Shown piece after piece: positions 47,610-57,047 of a stretch of 64,000 nt of DNA (the first letter of the stretch is position 1; every line of letters starts with the position of its first letter). The stretch lies in assembly GCA_903853385.1 (NCBI GenBank), contig CAINTJ010000110.1, forward strand, positions 1-64,000, written 5' to 3'. The notes under the pieces are model-generated. The model had not been told where the DNA came from. It saw only the letters and a list, made by a program, of their open reading frames with translations, and did no database searches. The DNA comes from an uncultured Gammaproteobacteria bacterium. Lineage in GTDB: Bacteria > Pseudomonadota > Gammaproteobacteria > Pseudomonadales > Pseudohongiellaceae. Position numbers and translations under genes: made by a program.

Positions 47610-48743
47610 TCAGGCAATGGTAATTTTCATCAATTCCAGCAGGCTGTTGCCGGCTTCCTGGGTTGCGGCATCCTTGGTAGGGCCAACCGGGCTTACCACG
47701 ACTTCCACACCCTCTTTGGTCTTAAGCAGCTTCATACGCAAATTATAGACTTTCAGTTTGTCATCGCCGCCTAGCAGTCCGCCGAGCGTCCACACTTTGT
47801 GCAGGAAACCCGGCTTTTCTTTCTTGTCATCTTCAATCTTGCCAGGGATATAGACCACATCAAACACGCCCTGCTCGGCATCCTGGGCTTGTACATCGAT
47901 ACCGGCACGCTGCAGGGCACGACCCAAGGCGGCCCAGCTACGATCGTAATCAGCGCGCAAAACCAGCACTTCACTGCCGCCCGGAGTGCTGGCAATGGCA
48001 GCCTTGCCATTGTTGCTGATATTGCCTGCCAGAAATGACACGGCCGAAGCCTGATAAAGATCAGCCACATCAGCCAGAAATCCGGAAAGTGATGTCAACA
48101 CCGTAAATTCAGTATCCGCATTAATTGATTTTGCCTGGAACGGAATCTGGGCCACCACTGGTACGGCCTGTGGCGCTTCGATCTGCAGCATGTGGATCTC
48201 GGAACTGTTGTCCTGGAAACCTGGTTCTACTACTACCCTGAATTTTTCCTGGGTGGTCACGTTGCCGGCCAGCACAAACCAGCCGGTTTCCATCACACCG
48301 GCATTGGTATTTTCAGATGCAACCACTACATTGTTCTTGCGCCAGTAATCCTTGATGCGGGGCCACACCTGGCTTGGGCTTACTCCCACCACTATCCAGG
48401 CACTTTTATCCATACGCTGAATGACAACTTCACGATCTGATTTCACTTCTATTTCACGTGGAGGGGGAGCGTCAAGGAAGGCCTGTTTTTTCACAATGCC
48501 CGGCAGCTCCGGAATCACCAGCAAATCATCGATGATGAAACTGTCTTTGCCTTGCGGGACTTTGGTACGCGGAATGGTTTCTGCCTTGAGATAATCGCCT
48601 TTATGGTCACGGAATACGCCGTTATCACCAACCACCTTGCCCGCGCCGGGTACTTTGGCCAGCATCGAACATCCGCTGATTGCTGCACATGCAGCAATGC
48701 AGGCGAGCGTAGTGATGGCATATTTGTAGCTGTGCAAATTCAT
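47610..48743 (-). CDS. bamC: Outer membrane protein assembly factor BamC
   Basis: BamC is a lipoprotein of the Bam complex that inserts beta-barrel proteins in the outer membrane. The 377-residue protein has a lipoprotein signal (ACAAISGCSML, Cys about 25), then an extended N-terminal strand that binds BamD (FRDHKGDYLKAETIPRTKVP) and two helix-grip domains (about 110-215 and 240-375). Its ATG overlaps the dapA stop, so the two are coupled. The dapA-bamC pair is conserved in gammaproteobacteria. Confidence 0.93.
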   Translation of the reverse strand: MNLHSYKYAITTLACIAACAAISGCSMLAKVPGAGKVVGDNGVFRDHKGDYLKAETIPRTKVPQGKDSFIIDDLLVIPELPGIVKKQAFLDAPPPREIEVKSDREVVIQRMDKSAWIVVGVSPSQVWPRIKDYWRKNNVVVASENTNAGVMETGWFVLAGNVTTQEKFRVVVEPGFQDNSSEIHMLQIEAPQAVPVVAQIPFQAKSINADTEFTVLTSLSGFLADVADLYQASAVSFLAGNISNNGKAAIASTPGGSEVLVLRADYDRSWAALGRALQRAGIDVQAQDAEQGVFDVVYIPGKIEDDKKEKPGFLHKVWTLGGLLGGDDKLKVYNLRMKLLKTKEGVEVVVSPVGPTKDAATQEAGNSLLELMKITIA

Positions 48744-49645
48744 AGGACTCCAGTGCTTTGCAGGGTAGCGGTCAATCTGCTGTGGAATTTTTCATCAAGT
48801 TCGACCAGGGGCAACCTGAGTGCGCCGGTCATTTTGCCCATTTTGGCCAGCGCCCATTTCACAGGAACCGGGTTGGCTTCCAGGAACAAGTCTTGATGCA
48901 AGGCGGCAATTCTGTCATTCAATGCTCTGGCTTGTTGGGCCAATTGTTGCTGTTGCTTGCCACTGGCTGAATACGCCTGCAAACCCAGACGGCAAATCTG
49001 TGCCATTTGGGCAGGTGCCACATTGGCGGTGACCGAAATGTTGCCTTTGGCACCCAGCAGGATCAATTCAAGGGCCGTGGCATCATCACCGGAATAGATT
49101 GCGAATTCCTGCGGGCAGCGCGCCAACAGCTCGCGACCACGCTCCAGATTGCCGGTGGCCTCCTTGATCCCAATGATGTTGGGCACTTTGGCCAGCGCCA
49201 CCACAGTATCAGGCAGCATGTCACAGGCAGTGCGGCCGGGCACGTTATAAAGGATCTGGGGAATTGCCACACTTTCAGCGATACGCATGTGGTGGGCAAT
49301 CAGGCCGCGCTGGCTGGGCTTGTTGTAATAGGGGGTTACCAGCAGGCAGGCATTGGCGCCAGCCTCTTTGGCGGCCTGAGTCAGTTCAATGGCTTCTGTG
49401 GTGGAATTGGCGCCAGTCCCGGCAATGACAGGCACCCGGCCCGCGCTGACGCGCACCGTTTCCCGGATGACCTTGCAGTGTTCATCAACGCTGAGGGTGG
49501 CAGACTCACCTGTCGTCCCGACCGCCACAATGGCATTGGTCCCGCTGACTACATGCCATTCAACCAGTGCGGCAAGACTCTGGTAATCAACGCTGCCGTC
49601 GCGGGCCATGGGGGTAACCAGGGCAACAATACTGCCTTCTATCAT
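48740..49645 (-). CDS. dapA: 4-hydroxy-tetrahydrodipicolinate synthase
   Basis: DapA condenses pyruvate and aspartate semialdehyde in lysine and diaminopimelate synthesis. The 301-residue aldolase has VGTTGESATLSVDEH, the catalytic Tyr in YNVPGRTACD and the Schiff-base Lys in GIKEATGNLER, plus YSGDDATALELILLGAKG. The start MIEGSIVALVTPM is typical. bamC follows with overlapping codons. About 160 bases without a gene separate it from perM; pseudomonads have bcp in this neighbourhood, but I see no remnant. Confidence 0.97.
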   Translation of the reverse strand: MIEGSIVALVTPMARDGSVDYQSLAALVEWHVVSGTNAIVAVGTTGESATLSVDEHCKVIRETVRVSAGRVPVIAGTGANSTTEAIELTQAAKEAGANACLLVTPYYNKPSQRGLIAHHMRIAESVAIPQILYNVPGRTACDMLPDTVVALAKVPNIIGIKEATGNLERGRELLARCPQEFAIYSGDDATALELILLGAKGNISVTANVAPAQMAQICRLGLQAYSASGKQQQQLAQQARALNDRIAALHQDLFLEANPVPVKWALAKMGKMTGALRLPLVELDEKFHSRLTATLQSTGVL

Positions 49646-49808
49646 GCCAACCTCTAGTGATTGTTTGTTTCAACCCGGCGACTGCTACTGGCACCAATGC
49701 GTGCGCGTACGTGGCGGGGGTAATGCCCAAGCGACCAGTTGTCGGCAGCGGGGGCAGATTCTAGCGCAACGGAATTTGGTTGGCACATGCCAATCCTGCG
49801 CAGGGACA

Positions 49809-50873
49809 TCATTCTTCTGCGGGGAACGGGCTTATTGGCCAGGCTCTGATGATGGCTTTGATGAAAGTTGCCAGGGGAATAGCAAAGAAAACGCCCCAGA
49901 ACCCCCATATGCCGCCAAAAACCAGCACTGCAGCAATGATGGCGATCGGATGCAAAACCAACTTTTCCGAGTACAGGACCGGCACCAGGATGTAACCATC
50001 CAGCACCAGCAAGACCACATATACCATCATTAAATGATACCACTCCGGAGAGAAGCCCCATTGCACAAAACCCACCAGAAACACCGGAATGGCGACAACC
50101 TTGGCACCGACGTAGGGGATGATGATGCAAAAAGCTACCAGCACCGACAACAATAACGGATACCGCAAACCCAGCCAGGAAAACGCCACAAAGCAACATA
50201 CCCCTACCAGAATGATTTCCAGCGCCTTGCCACGCACATAGTTGGCCAGTTGGTCGTTCATTTCGTGCCAGATCTGGGCCATGATCGGCCGCTTTTTCGG
50301 CAACCAGTTTTCCAGCCAGTCCAGCAATCTGGAAGAATCCGTCATCATGAAAAACACCAGGATCGGCACCAGAATCGTATAGACCATCCAGGTGACGATG
50401 CGCGTGAAGCTGGCAAATGAATAACCCAGCAGGGACTGACCGAACGTCGCTACTTGTGACTGGATCGATTTCAGCAACTGCTCCATCTGGTCATTGGTGA
50501 ATACTTCCGGATAGTCCCGGGGCAGCGCCAGCAACAAGGCCCGCAATCGCTCGACCATCTGCGGCAAATTATTCGCGAACGAAGTGATGCTGTTCCAGAT
50601 GAACGGCAAAAACACCAGTATTACTGCCAGCAGCAAGCCGACGAACAGGAAGTAGACCAGATAGACCGCCAACTTATGGGGTACATGCAAACGATCCAAG
50701 CCGTTGACCAGACCTTGCAGCAGATAGGACAGCACCAGGCTCCACAACAGGGGCGCCAACACGCCACCCAGGGTCATGAGCACCAGCACGAGCACGGCAA
50801 TCAGTCCGGTGAAGATGATTGCTTCTTCCTCGGAAAAATAGCGTTTATACAAACTGTGTAAAACTTTTCTCAT
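49809..50873 (-). CDS. perM: PerM/AI-2E family transporter
   Basis: The 354-residue inner-membrane protein has about eight hydrophobic helices, with GLIAVLVLVLMTLGGVLAP near the start and the family core VNVP-like GAKVVAIPVFLVGFVQWG and GYILVPVLYSEKLVLHPIAI. The family includes TqsA and many proteins of unknown cargo; transport of AI-2 should not be assumed. The tusA-like gene lies 28 bases upstream on the same strand. Confidence 0.9.
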   Translation of the reverse strand: MRKVLHSLYKRYFSEEEAIIFTGLIAVLVLVLMTLGGVLAPLLWSLVLSYLLQGLVNGLDRLHVPHKLAVYLVYFLFVGLLLAVILVFLPFIWNSITSFANNLPQMVERLRALLLALPRDYPEVFTNDQMEQLLKSIQSQVATFGQSLLGYSFASFTRIVTWMVYTILVPILVFFMMTDSSRLLDWLENWLPKKRPIMAQIWHEMNDQLANYVRGKALEIILVGVCCFVAFSWLGLRYPLLLSVLVAFCIIIPYVGAKVVAIPVFLVGFVQWGFSPEWYHLMMVYVVLLVLDGYILVPVLYSEKLVLHPIAIIAAVLVFGGIWGFWGVFFAIPLATFIKAIIRAWPISPFPAEE

Positions 50874-50901
50874 AAAGCGGCCATTAAGGCTGGGGTGGGT
50901 A

Positions 50902-51135
50902 TTATTTCTTCATGAGCAAATAGATAAAGCGTTCATCACGCTTTTCTGAACTCAGTAACTGGTTGCCACTCTGCTCGGCAAACACCTGGAAGTCACGTTC
51001 TGACGCCGGGTCGGTTGCCACCACTTTCACAATTGCTCCCGATTGCAAACGGTTCAATGCCTGTTTGGTTTTCAAAAGGGGCATCGGGCAGGTCAGGCCT
51101 GACAAATCCAGTTCAAGAGTAGCTGTTTCGTTCAT
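50902..51135 (-). CDS. tusA: TusA-family sulfur carrier protein
   Basis: The 77-residue protein has the C-P-x-P motif in SGLTCPMPLLKTKQAL, with the cysteine that carries persulfide sulfur, and the typical two-layer fold ending RDERFIYLLMKK. TusA relays sulfur for 2-thiouridine in tRNA, which would link it to MnmC here, but TusA paralogs (YedF-like) serve other uses, so the symbol is tentative. It is upstream of perM and divergent from bepA with about 75 bases between. Confidence 0.85.
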   Translation of the reverse strand: MNETATLELDLSGLTCPMPLLKTKQALNRLQSGAIVKVVATDPASERDFQVFAEQSGNQLLSSEKRDERFIYLLMKK

Positions 51136-51209
51136 TTTTTCATTCTAGCAAGCGACACGGCAAAAACCGAGTTTAAAGCGTCAATATTCTGTATGATTGA
51201 AGGAATTGT

Positions 51210-52700
51210 TTGCATAAACCAACCTGGTCAATTCCCAACCGCCGCATTCCGGGCCGCTACATGCCTTACAAACCCAGACTTTTTTCCATCACTTGCCTGG
51301 CCTTGTTGATCGCGGGTCATCCAGTACAAGCCCAGGTCAATCTGCCGGTGCTGGGTGATGCAGTCTCGGGCACGATCTCCAACCAGGACGAATATGAGTA
51401 TGGCCGCGAATTTTTCCGGTCTGTCCGCAAACAAACCCCCGCATTGAATGATCCGCTCATCGCTGACTATATCTCCAGTCTCACCTACAAATTGGCTGTG
51501 AACAGTGAGCTGACTGATCACCGACTTGAATTCATTTTGATCGACAGCCAGGTGCTGAATGCTTTTGCTGCTCCGGGCGGCATTGTCGGCGTCAATGCCG
51601 GTTTATTCCTCAATGCCACCAATGAGGGCCAATTCGCTTCCGTGCTGGCCCATGAGCTTGCGCATCTTTCCCAGCGTCATTATGCCCGCTCGGTCGAAGA
51701 CAGTCGCAATAACACGCTCCCCAACATCGCCGGTCTGCTGGCAGGCCTGGCAGTGGCAGCCACCGTGGGTGGAGATGCAGGCCAGGCTGCCTTGATGGTT
51801 GGCCAGGCACGCTCTGTCGACAATCAACTGCGTTTCAGCCGCAGCCATGAACAGGAAGCCGATCGTATTGGCATCCGCACGCTGTTCAACGCCGGCTTCA
51901 ATCCCGAGGATATGGCGGGCATGTTTGAAGGAATGCTGCATTCACGCAATTTTGGCGAACGCGTGCCTGAATTCATGTCCACGCATCCACTCGACGAAAA
52001 CCGCATTGCCGACAGCAGGAATCGTGCGAACACCTACCCGAAAGTGGACTACATCCAGAATCCTGAATTTCTGATCATGCGGGAAAGAGTGCGTATCAAC
52101 TATGCCAAAAAGCCGGAGGCTGAAATACTTGAACGCCAGCGGATGTTGCCGCAGCTCAATGGCGCAGCAGCCGATGCCGCCCACTACGGCATCGCATTGG
52201 CACAAATGAAATCCGGCCAGCATCTGGCTGCAACTGAAACCCTGGATCCATTGCTCGCCAAAGAACCCTCCAGAATCAGTTATCTGATGCTGCAGGCCGA
52301 AATCGCCATGTCCGCCAATGAATTCCCGCGCGCCATTGGCGTGCTGGAAGCAGCCCTCAAACTCAACCCCGACAACCACGCACTGACCATGACCTATGCC
52401 ACGGCTCTCACCAAGGCGCGCCGTTACAAGGAAGCAGCTGCCGTGCTCGAGCAGCACGCGATCAAATATCCTGACGACATGCAGCTATGGTCAGATCTGG
52501 CAGAAGTAGAAGGACTGGCTGGCAACATCAGCAAGGTGCACCAGACCCGGGCTGAGTACTTCATCGCAGTGGGCGACTTTGCCCACGCCAAAGACCATCT
52601 CAACTTTGCCATGAACCAGGAAACTGACAAACTGGCCCTCGCCAAGCTGAGACAACGTCTGGATTACATCAGGAATACCGAAAAGAAATACTATCGCTGA
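51210..52700 (+). CDS. bepA: Periplasmic M48 metalloprotease with TPR domain (BepA/YfgC-like)
   Basis: BepA checks and degrades stalled outer-membrane proteins such as LptD. The 496-residue protein has a signal peptide, zinc site [10 protein letters not shown] with the third ligand in [11 protein letters not shown], and C-terminal tetratricopeptide helices (about residues 330-480). The TTG at 51210 follows GAAGGAA by five bases; the ATG at 51261 ([12 protein letters not shown]) gives a tighter signal peptide and may be the real start. The last ten bases overlap nadA on the other strand. Together with bamC this places two barrel-assembly genes close by. Confidence 0.92.
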   Translation: MHKPTWSIPNRRIPGRYMPYKPRLFSITCLALLIAGHPVQAQVNLPVLGDAVSGTISNQDEYEYGREFFRSVRKQTPALNDPLIADYISSLTYKLAVNSELTDHRLEFILIDSQVLNAFAAPGGIVGVNAGLFLNATNEGQFASVLAHELAHLSQRHYARSVEDSRNNTLPNIAGLLAGLAVAATVGGDAGQAALMVGQARSVDNQLRFSRSHEQEADRIGIRTLFNAGFNPEDMAGMFEGMLHSRNFGERVPEFMSTHPLDENRIADSRNRANTYPKVDYIQNPEFLIMRERVRINYAKKPEAEILERQRMLPQLNGAAADAAHYGIALAQMKSGQHLAATETLDPLLAKEPSRISYLMLQAEIAMSANEFPRAIGVLEAALKLNPDNHALTMTYATALTKARRYKEAAAVLEQHAIKYPDDMQLWSDLAEVEGLAGNISKVHQTRAEYFIAVGDFAHAKDHLNFAMNQETDKLALAKLRQRLDYIRNTEKKYYR

Positions 52701-53764
52701 GAGCGGAATTCCAGCATCCGCTGTAATGGTATCAACGCCAGCCGCCCCTGTTCCGCGTCCACTTCTATCCGGTTGTTGTGCTGCTCAAGCGTGGCACGCA
52801 AATTTGACAGGGTATTCATTCCCATCCATGGGCAATTGGCACAACTGCGACATGTGGCCCCTTCACCCGAGGTGGGTGCCATATAGAAGATTTTATCAGG
52901 CGCTTGTTGTTGCAACTTGTAGAAGATGCCGTGATCGGTCGCCACAATGAAGCTCGACTCACTGCGAGCCTGTGCAGCCTTGATGATTTGTGTGGTAGAG
53001 CCTACGACATCGGCCAGCTCCAGCACCCCATAGGGCGATTCCGGATGCGCCAGCACCGCTGCTTCCGGATAGAGATGCATCATGTCCTGCAAAGCCTTCA
53101 CCTTGAACTCTTCATGGACGATGCAGGCGCCATCCCACAACAGGATGTCATCACAACCCAGTTTGCGCTGGATATAGCGCCCCAGATGCTTGTCCGGAGC
53201 CCAGATCACCTGCTTGCCCTGGGACAGCACATGCTCCACCACATCCACTGCGATAGCCGAAGTCACCACCCAATCCGACAACGCCTTCACGGCAACTGAA
53301 GTATTCGCATAGACCACCACTTCATGATCGGGATGCTGTTGGCAAAAAGCTGAAAACTGGTCAGCCGGACAGCCGATATCCAGCGAGCAGGTTGCTTCCA
53401 GAGTAGGCATCAGCACGGTTTTTTCGGGGCTGAGGATTTTGGCAGTCTCGCCCATGAAGCGCACACCGGCCACGACCAGTGTGCTGGCCGCCGACTGTGC
53501 ACCAAATCTGGCCATTTCCAGGGAGTCGGCAACCAGACCGCCGGTTTCCTCGGCCAGCGACTGCAAGGCAGGACTTGTGTAGTAATGCGCCACCAACACG
53601 GCATTGTGCTGCTTCAACAACTGTTTGATGGCAGCGCGATCGGCGGCTTCGTCAGCAGGGGTAACGACAAGGTGCTGTGGCACTCGGTCAAGCCATGCCC
53701 TCACCGTGGCGCGATCAGCCACTGCGTCAGACACATTGGTTGCTGTGGATTCATTTGCAGACAT
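52691..53764 (-). CDS. nadA: Quinolinate synthase
   Basis: NadA makes quinolinate from iminoaspartate and DHAP in NAD synthesis, using an oxygen-sensitive 4Fe-4S cluster. The 357-residue protein has [17 protein letters not shown], cluster cysteines including the one in ATCSLDIGC and those in [14 protein letters not shown], and the HPE motif in [10 protein letters not shown]. Start is ATG 53764 ([11 protein letters not shown]); five codons upstream are open but unlikely. No nadB or nadC is nearby. Confidence 0.97.
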   Translation of the reverse strand: MSANESTATNVSDAVADRATVRAWLDRVPQHLVVTPADEAADRAAIKQLLKQHNAVLVAHYYTSPALQSLAEETGGLVADSLEMARFGAQSAASTLVVAGVRFMGETAKILSPEKTVLMPTLEATCSLDIGCPADQFSAFCQQHPDHEVVVYANTSVAVKALSDWVVTSAIAVDVVEHVLSQGKQVIWAPDKHLGRYIQRKLGCDDILLWDGACIVHEEFKVKALQDMMHLYPEAAVLAHPESPYGVLELADVVGSTTQIIKAAQARSESSFIVATDHGIFYKLQQQAPDKIFYMAPTSGEGATCRSCANCPWMGMNTLSNLRATLEQHNNRIEVDAEQGRLALIPLQRMLEFRSQR

Positions 53765-53859
53765 GCACGTACTCCGCACTCACTGCCAGCTCTGTAAACT
53801 ACTATCTGAGGGCTACTATTTGACTACTCAAGGACTGCTGCGCTACAGGCAGTAATTAA

Positions 53860-53881
53860 AAAGGCTGCCGAGGCAGCCTTT
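53860..53881 (-). terminator. Intrinsic terminator after tRNA-Lys
   Basis: AAAGGCTGCC and GGCAGCCTTT form a ten-pair stem with a two-base loop, five bases after the tRNA-Lys CCA. On the minus strand the hairpin is followed by TTAATTAC, completing a short U tract. It should end the tRNA transcript before nadA. Confidence 0.85.
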
Positions 53882-53886
53882 GAAAT

Positions 53887-53962
53887 TGGTGGGTCGTGAT
53901 GGATTCGAACCATCGACCAATTGGTTAAAAGCCAACTGCTCTACCAACTGAGCTAACGACCC
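53887..53962 (-). tRNA. tRNA-Lys(TTT)
   Basis: A 76-base tRNA on the minus strand with acceptor GGGTCGT pairing with ACGACCC, anticodon loop CTTTTAA (anticodon TTT), T arm GGTTCGAATC and encoded CCA. It is a substrate class for MnmC, encoded in this window. It lies between queC and nadA. Confidence 0.97.
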
Positions 53963-54078
53963 ATTTTGAGAGGCGCAAATAGTACTCAAAGACAGGAAAA
54001 ATTCAAGCTAAATTACACGTATTGATGCAATGAAATCCGGTTATTGCACCCAAACCTGTGCTGGCAATTTCTTTCGAC

Positions 54079-54762
54079 TCAATATGTGACATAGCGGGTC
54101 GGATCTGTTACTGCAGCTTCCAGGAAGCCTTTCCTCCTGAAGCGACAGCTGTCACATCTTCCGCACGCTTCATTTTTGTCATTCAACTGGTAACACGACA
54201 CCGTCATTGCATAGTCCACACCTGCCGCTATTCCAGCCTTGATTATCCCGGCTTTGTCCATTGCCAGCAGTGGCGCTTCAATTTTCAGCGCATTGCCCTC
54301 GACCCCGGCTTTGGTAGCCAGGTTAGCCATATGCTGGAAGGCTTCAATAAATGCCGGCCGGCAATCAGGATAGCCCGAATAATCCAGTGCATTGACACCG
54401 ATAAAGATCGCTTGTGCCTGCAATACTTCAGCCCAGGCCAGCGCAAATGCCAGAAAGATGGAATTTCTGGCCGGAACATAGGTAATCGGAATACCCACAC
54501 TTTCCTGCTCCGGGATTGTCAGTGAAGCATCAGTGAGCGCTGAACCACCGATGCCGCCCAGATCCATCTTGATGATCCGATGCATGGCCACTTGCATGAG
54601 TGTGGCGATGTTGGCAGCGGCTGCCAGCTCCCCAATATGTCTTTGCCCATAATCAAAGCTGAGTGCATAACACTCATAGCCTTGTTGCTTGGCCAGCGCC
54701 AGGCAAGTGGCGGAATCCAGGCCGCCCGACAACAGTACAACTGCTTTTCGCTTTGGCTGCAT
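54079..54762 (-). CDS. queC: 7-cyano-7-deazaguanine synthase
   Basis: QueC converts carboxydeazaguanine to preQ0 with ATP and ammonia. The 227-residue protein has the PP-loop [17 protein letters not shown] and the zinc cysteines near the end ([20 protein letters not shown]). [18 protein letters not shown] and [14 protein letters not shown] are family blocks. Start is ATG 54762 ([11 protein letters not shown]), overlapping no other gene; the open frame upstream overlaps queE and is spurious. queE ends three bases away, so they form a queE-queC unit. Confidence 0.96.
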   Translation of the reverse strand: MQPKRKAVVLLSGGLDSATCLALAKQQGYECYALSFDYGQRHIGELAAAANIATLMQVAMHRIIKMDLGGIGGSALTDASLTIPEQESVGIPITYVPARNSIFLAFALAWAEVLQAQAIFIGVNALDYSGYPDCRPAFIEAFQHMANLATKAGVEGNALKIEAPLLAMDKAGIIKAGIAAGVDYAMTVSCYQLNDKNEACGRCDSCRFRRKGFLEAAVTDPTRYVTY

Positions 54763-54764
54763 GG

Positions 54765-55412
54765 CTAACGTCCGGCCGCATCCGCCCACAAATATTTGTG
54801 GAGCTGGATCTGTAATCGCACTGGCAAGCGGTCGCGCAAGATCCACTCAGCGAGCTGGGAGGGCTCCAGCTGGCCATGCACTGGTGAGAACAGGATATCG
54901 CTGACCTTGCCCGTCAACGCGTACTCAGCCAGCCTGGCTTTGGACCAGTCGTAATCGACGGCATCGGTAATGACAAATTTGATCTGATCGGTGGGCAACA
55001 GTCTTGCCAGGTTTTCATGGATATTACGGTGCATTTCGCCTGACCCCGGAGTCTTGATATCCAGCACCTTGCTTACCCGCGCATCCACACCCGAGACATC
55101 AATGGCGCCACTGGTTTCCAGCGACACTGCATAGCCTTGTTCACACAATGCCGCCAGCAAGGGCCAGCAGGCCTTCTGCGCCAGCGGCTCACCGCCGGTT
55201 ACGCATACATAGTGCGGGGACCATGCCGCCACCGTTGTGAGAATTTCTTCAATCGAAAGCAGCATGCCGCCCGAGAATGCATAGGCAGTATCACAATAAC
55301 CGCAACGCAAGGGGCAGCCAGTGAGACGCACGAAGACTGTGGGCAGGCCCACAGTGCGCGCCTCGCCCTGCAACGAGTAAAAAATCTCGGTGATGCGCAG
55401 TTTTTCTGTCAT
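54765..55412 (-). CDS. queE: 7-carboxy-7-deazaguanine synthase
   Basis: QueE is a radical SAM enzyme that makes 7-carboxy-7-deazaguanine from the QueD product. The 215-residue protein has the cluster motif [15 protein letters not shown] (C-x-x-x-C-x-x-C form), [20 protein letters not shown] before it and VTGGEPLAQ after it. It is first of the queE-queC pair, which follows cpoB in pseudomonads too. queD and queF are encoded elsewhere in the window. Confidence 0.97.
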   Translation of the reverse strand: MTEKLRITEIFYSLQGEARTVGLPTVFVRLTGCPLRCGYCDTAYAFSGGMLLSIEEILTTVAAWSPHYVCVTGGEPLAQKACWPLLAALCEQGYAVSLETSGAIDVSGVDARVSKVLDIKTPGSGEMHRNIHENLARLLPTDQIKFVITDAVDYDWSKARLAEYALTGKVSDILFSPVHGQLEPSQLAEWILRDRLPVRLQIQLHKYLWADAAGR

Positions 55413-55473
55413 TGATATTCAGGACGGTAAGAGGGGACGGTCACGCCGGCCGCCATGGCAAAAATCAGGGCAC

Positions 55474-56331
55474 TCACTTCAGTGCTTTCAGATTTTCTTC
55501 AGATAAACGGATTTCATTGGCGTTTTCCGGGAATTTTATACGAATTTGCTTCCAGGAATCCGCAGCTTTGGCTGTGTCTCCCATCTTCTGGTAGGCAATA
55601 CCGAGCTTGAGCATTGCCCCGGCAGCCTTGGCATCAGCTGGATAGTCGGCCAGCAATCGCATGAATACATCCCTGGCCTTGGCGGGCGCTGCCATCAGCA
55701 AATAGGCTTCACCTTGCCAGTACAGCGCGTTGGTGAACAATTTGCCTTTGGGAAAAGTATCTATGTAGTTCTGGAACAGCGGAATGGCAGCTTCCGCCTT
55801 GTTTTCCTGTAACAGCAGATTGAGGGCGCTGCGATAGAGCTCTTGTTCGTCCATGCCATTGTCAGCAACTGTTGGGGCTTTTTTACCATTAACCGGCCCA
55901 TTGCTGGGGGGGGGTGGCGGCGGCGTTGAAACCGTAGTCGCCGAATTGGTGGCAGCTGAACTGGCCTCCAATGACGGCAGTGGCGGGGGTACAGGCGTCG
56001 CATTCCTGGCCGCATTGGTATTGGGTGCGGGATTCATGGAGCTTAATCGCCTATCTATATCCAGATAGCGATCTTTCTGTTCATTTTGCAGGCGCTTCAA
56101 CTGATAGCCCTGATCTTCCACTACCCCGCGCAAAGTCTGCACTTCCTGCTGGAGGGCTTCCAACTGGTTGTACAGGGTCACCAGCAATTCATTGCTTGCG
56201 GGTGCCTGTGGCTGGGCGGGCACTGGGGAGCCGGCAGTTCTTGAGGTTCCTGCTTCTCGCACCTGCACCTGGGCAACAGCCCCGGTCGAACCAACCAATA
56301 CCAGCAATCCCAACCAATGACGGAGCTGCAT
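55474..56331 (-). CDS. cpoB: Cell division coordinator CpoB (YbgF)
   Basis: CpoB links Tol-Pal with PBP1B during envelope constriction. The 285-residue periplasmic protein has a signal peptide (LGLLVLVGSTGAVAQ), an N-terminal coiled coil (about residues 40-95), a long Pro/Ala/Asn linker with a run of prolines (TPPPPPPSNG), and a tetratricopeptide domain (about 150-285: YRSALNLLLQENKAEAAIPL and on). Start at ATG 56331 (MQLRHWLGLL) is preferred to 56346. A strong terminator lies between it and pal, so its expression may depend on read-through or its own promoter. Confidence 0.92.
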   Translation of the reverse strand: MQLRHWLGLLVLVGSTGAVAQVQVREAGTSRTAGSPVPAQPQAPASNELLVTLYNQLEALQQEVQTLRGVVEDQGYQLKRLQNEQKDRYLDIDRRLSSMNPAPNTNAARNATPVPPPLPSLEASSAATNSATTVSTPPPPPPSNGPVNGKKAPTVADNGMDEQELYRSALNLLLQENKAEAAIPLFQNYIDTFPKGKLFTNALYWQGEAYLLMAAPAKARDVFMRLLADYPADAKAAGAMLKLGIAYQKMGDTAKAADSWKQIRIKFPENANEIRLSEENLKALK

Positions 56332-56346
56332 ATTATTCCTCCACAA

Positions 56347-56378
56347 AAAATTAAGCCGGGCGAACCCGGCTTAATTTT
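56347..56378 (-). terminator. Intrinsic terminator between pal and cpoB
   Basis: A 14-pair perfect inverted repeat, AAAATTAAGCCGGG and its complement, with a TTCG loop on the minus strand, starts about 20 bases after the pal stop and is followed by more T residues (TTTTTTG in all). It should strongly reduce transcription from pal into cpoB. It lies only about 15 bases before the cpoB start. Confidence 0.85.
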
Positions 56379-56396
56379 ACATCGATATTTGGATGA

Positions 56397-56915
56397 TCAC
56401 TTCTTGATCATTTCAACTCGGCGGTTTTTGGAGTAAGCCGCTTCGGTTTTGCCTGGATCAGCAGGACGCTCTTCACCGTAGCTGATGTTTTCCATCTGGC
56501 TGGCGGCTACACCCTGAACTTGCAGGTAGCTGGAAACTGATTTGGAACGACGTTCGCCCAAAGCCAAGTTGTATTCGCGGGTGCCGCGTTCGTCAGCATG
56601 GCCTTCCAGACGGATATGCATGTTCGGATTGGCTTTCAGCTGAGCAGCGTGATAAACCAGCGCATCACGGTCTTCCTGGCTCAGATCGGATTTATCGAAT
56701 TCGAAATAGAACTTGGTTTTGGCCAAGGCTGCATCGCGTTTGGCAATTTCAGCAGCTGACAGGCCACCGGCAGGAGCTGCTGGTTTGGCGGCCGCCGCAG
56801 GTGGGGTAGCGGCAGGAGCTGCTTTCTCAACTGGTTTGTCTGCAGATTTGCAAGCCACCAGCATTACTGACAGCGCAGCAACCATACCTAATTTCATAAA
56901 ACCATAATTTTTCAT
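56397..56915 (-). CDS. pal: Peptidoglycan-associated lipoprotein Pal
   Basis: Pal ties the outer membrane to peptidoglycan. The 172-residue lipoprotein has lipobox MLVACKS, an Ala/Pro-rich linker and an OmpA-like domain: FYFEFDKSDLSQ, the peptidoglycan-binding HIRLEGHADERGTREYNLALGE (shown in part, EGHADERGTREYNLALGERR) and VEMIKK end. AGGAGT precedes the ATG. It is separated from tolB by about 130 bases that could hold a promoter, and is followed by a strong terminator. Confidence 0.97.
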   Translation of the reverse strand: MKNYGFMKLGMVAALSVMLVACKSADKPVEKAAPAATPPAAAAKPAAPAGGLSAAEIAKRDAALAKTKFYFEFDKSDLSQEDRDALVYHAAQLKANPNMHIRLEGHADERGTREYNLALGERRSKSVSSYLQVQGVAASQMENISYGEERPADPGKTEAAYSKNRRVEMIKK

Positions 56916-57047
56916 ATAAAAACTCCTATTTTCACTAAACCGGGGGCTAATAACTGGCGCGCATTTTCTTCAATTTCCTACTATCTTACAAGGGTAAGTT
57001 ACTAAAAAATTGAACTTTTATATGGATTTACTGTCTAGGGCGCCTGT

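Noticed and set aside
49654-50199. 181-codon ORF overlapping perM
   Set aside because: It is an alternate frame of perM with Cys/His/Gly-rich nonsense composition.
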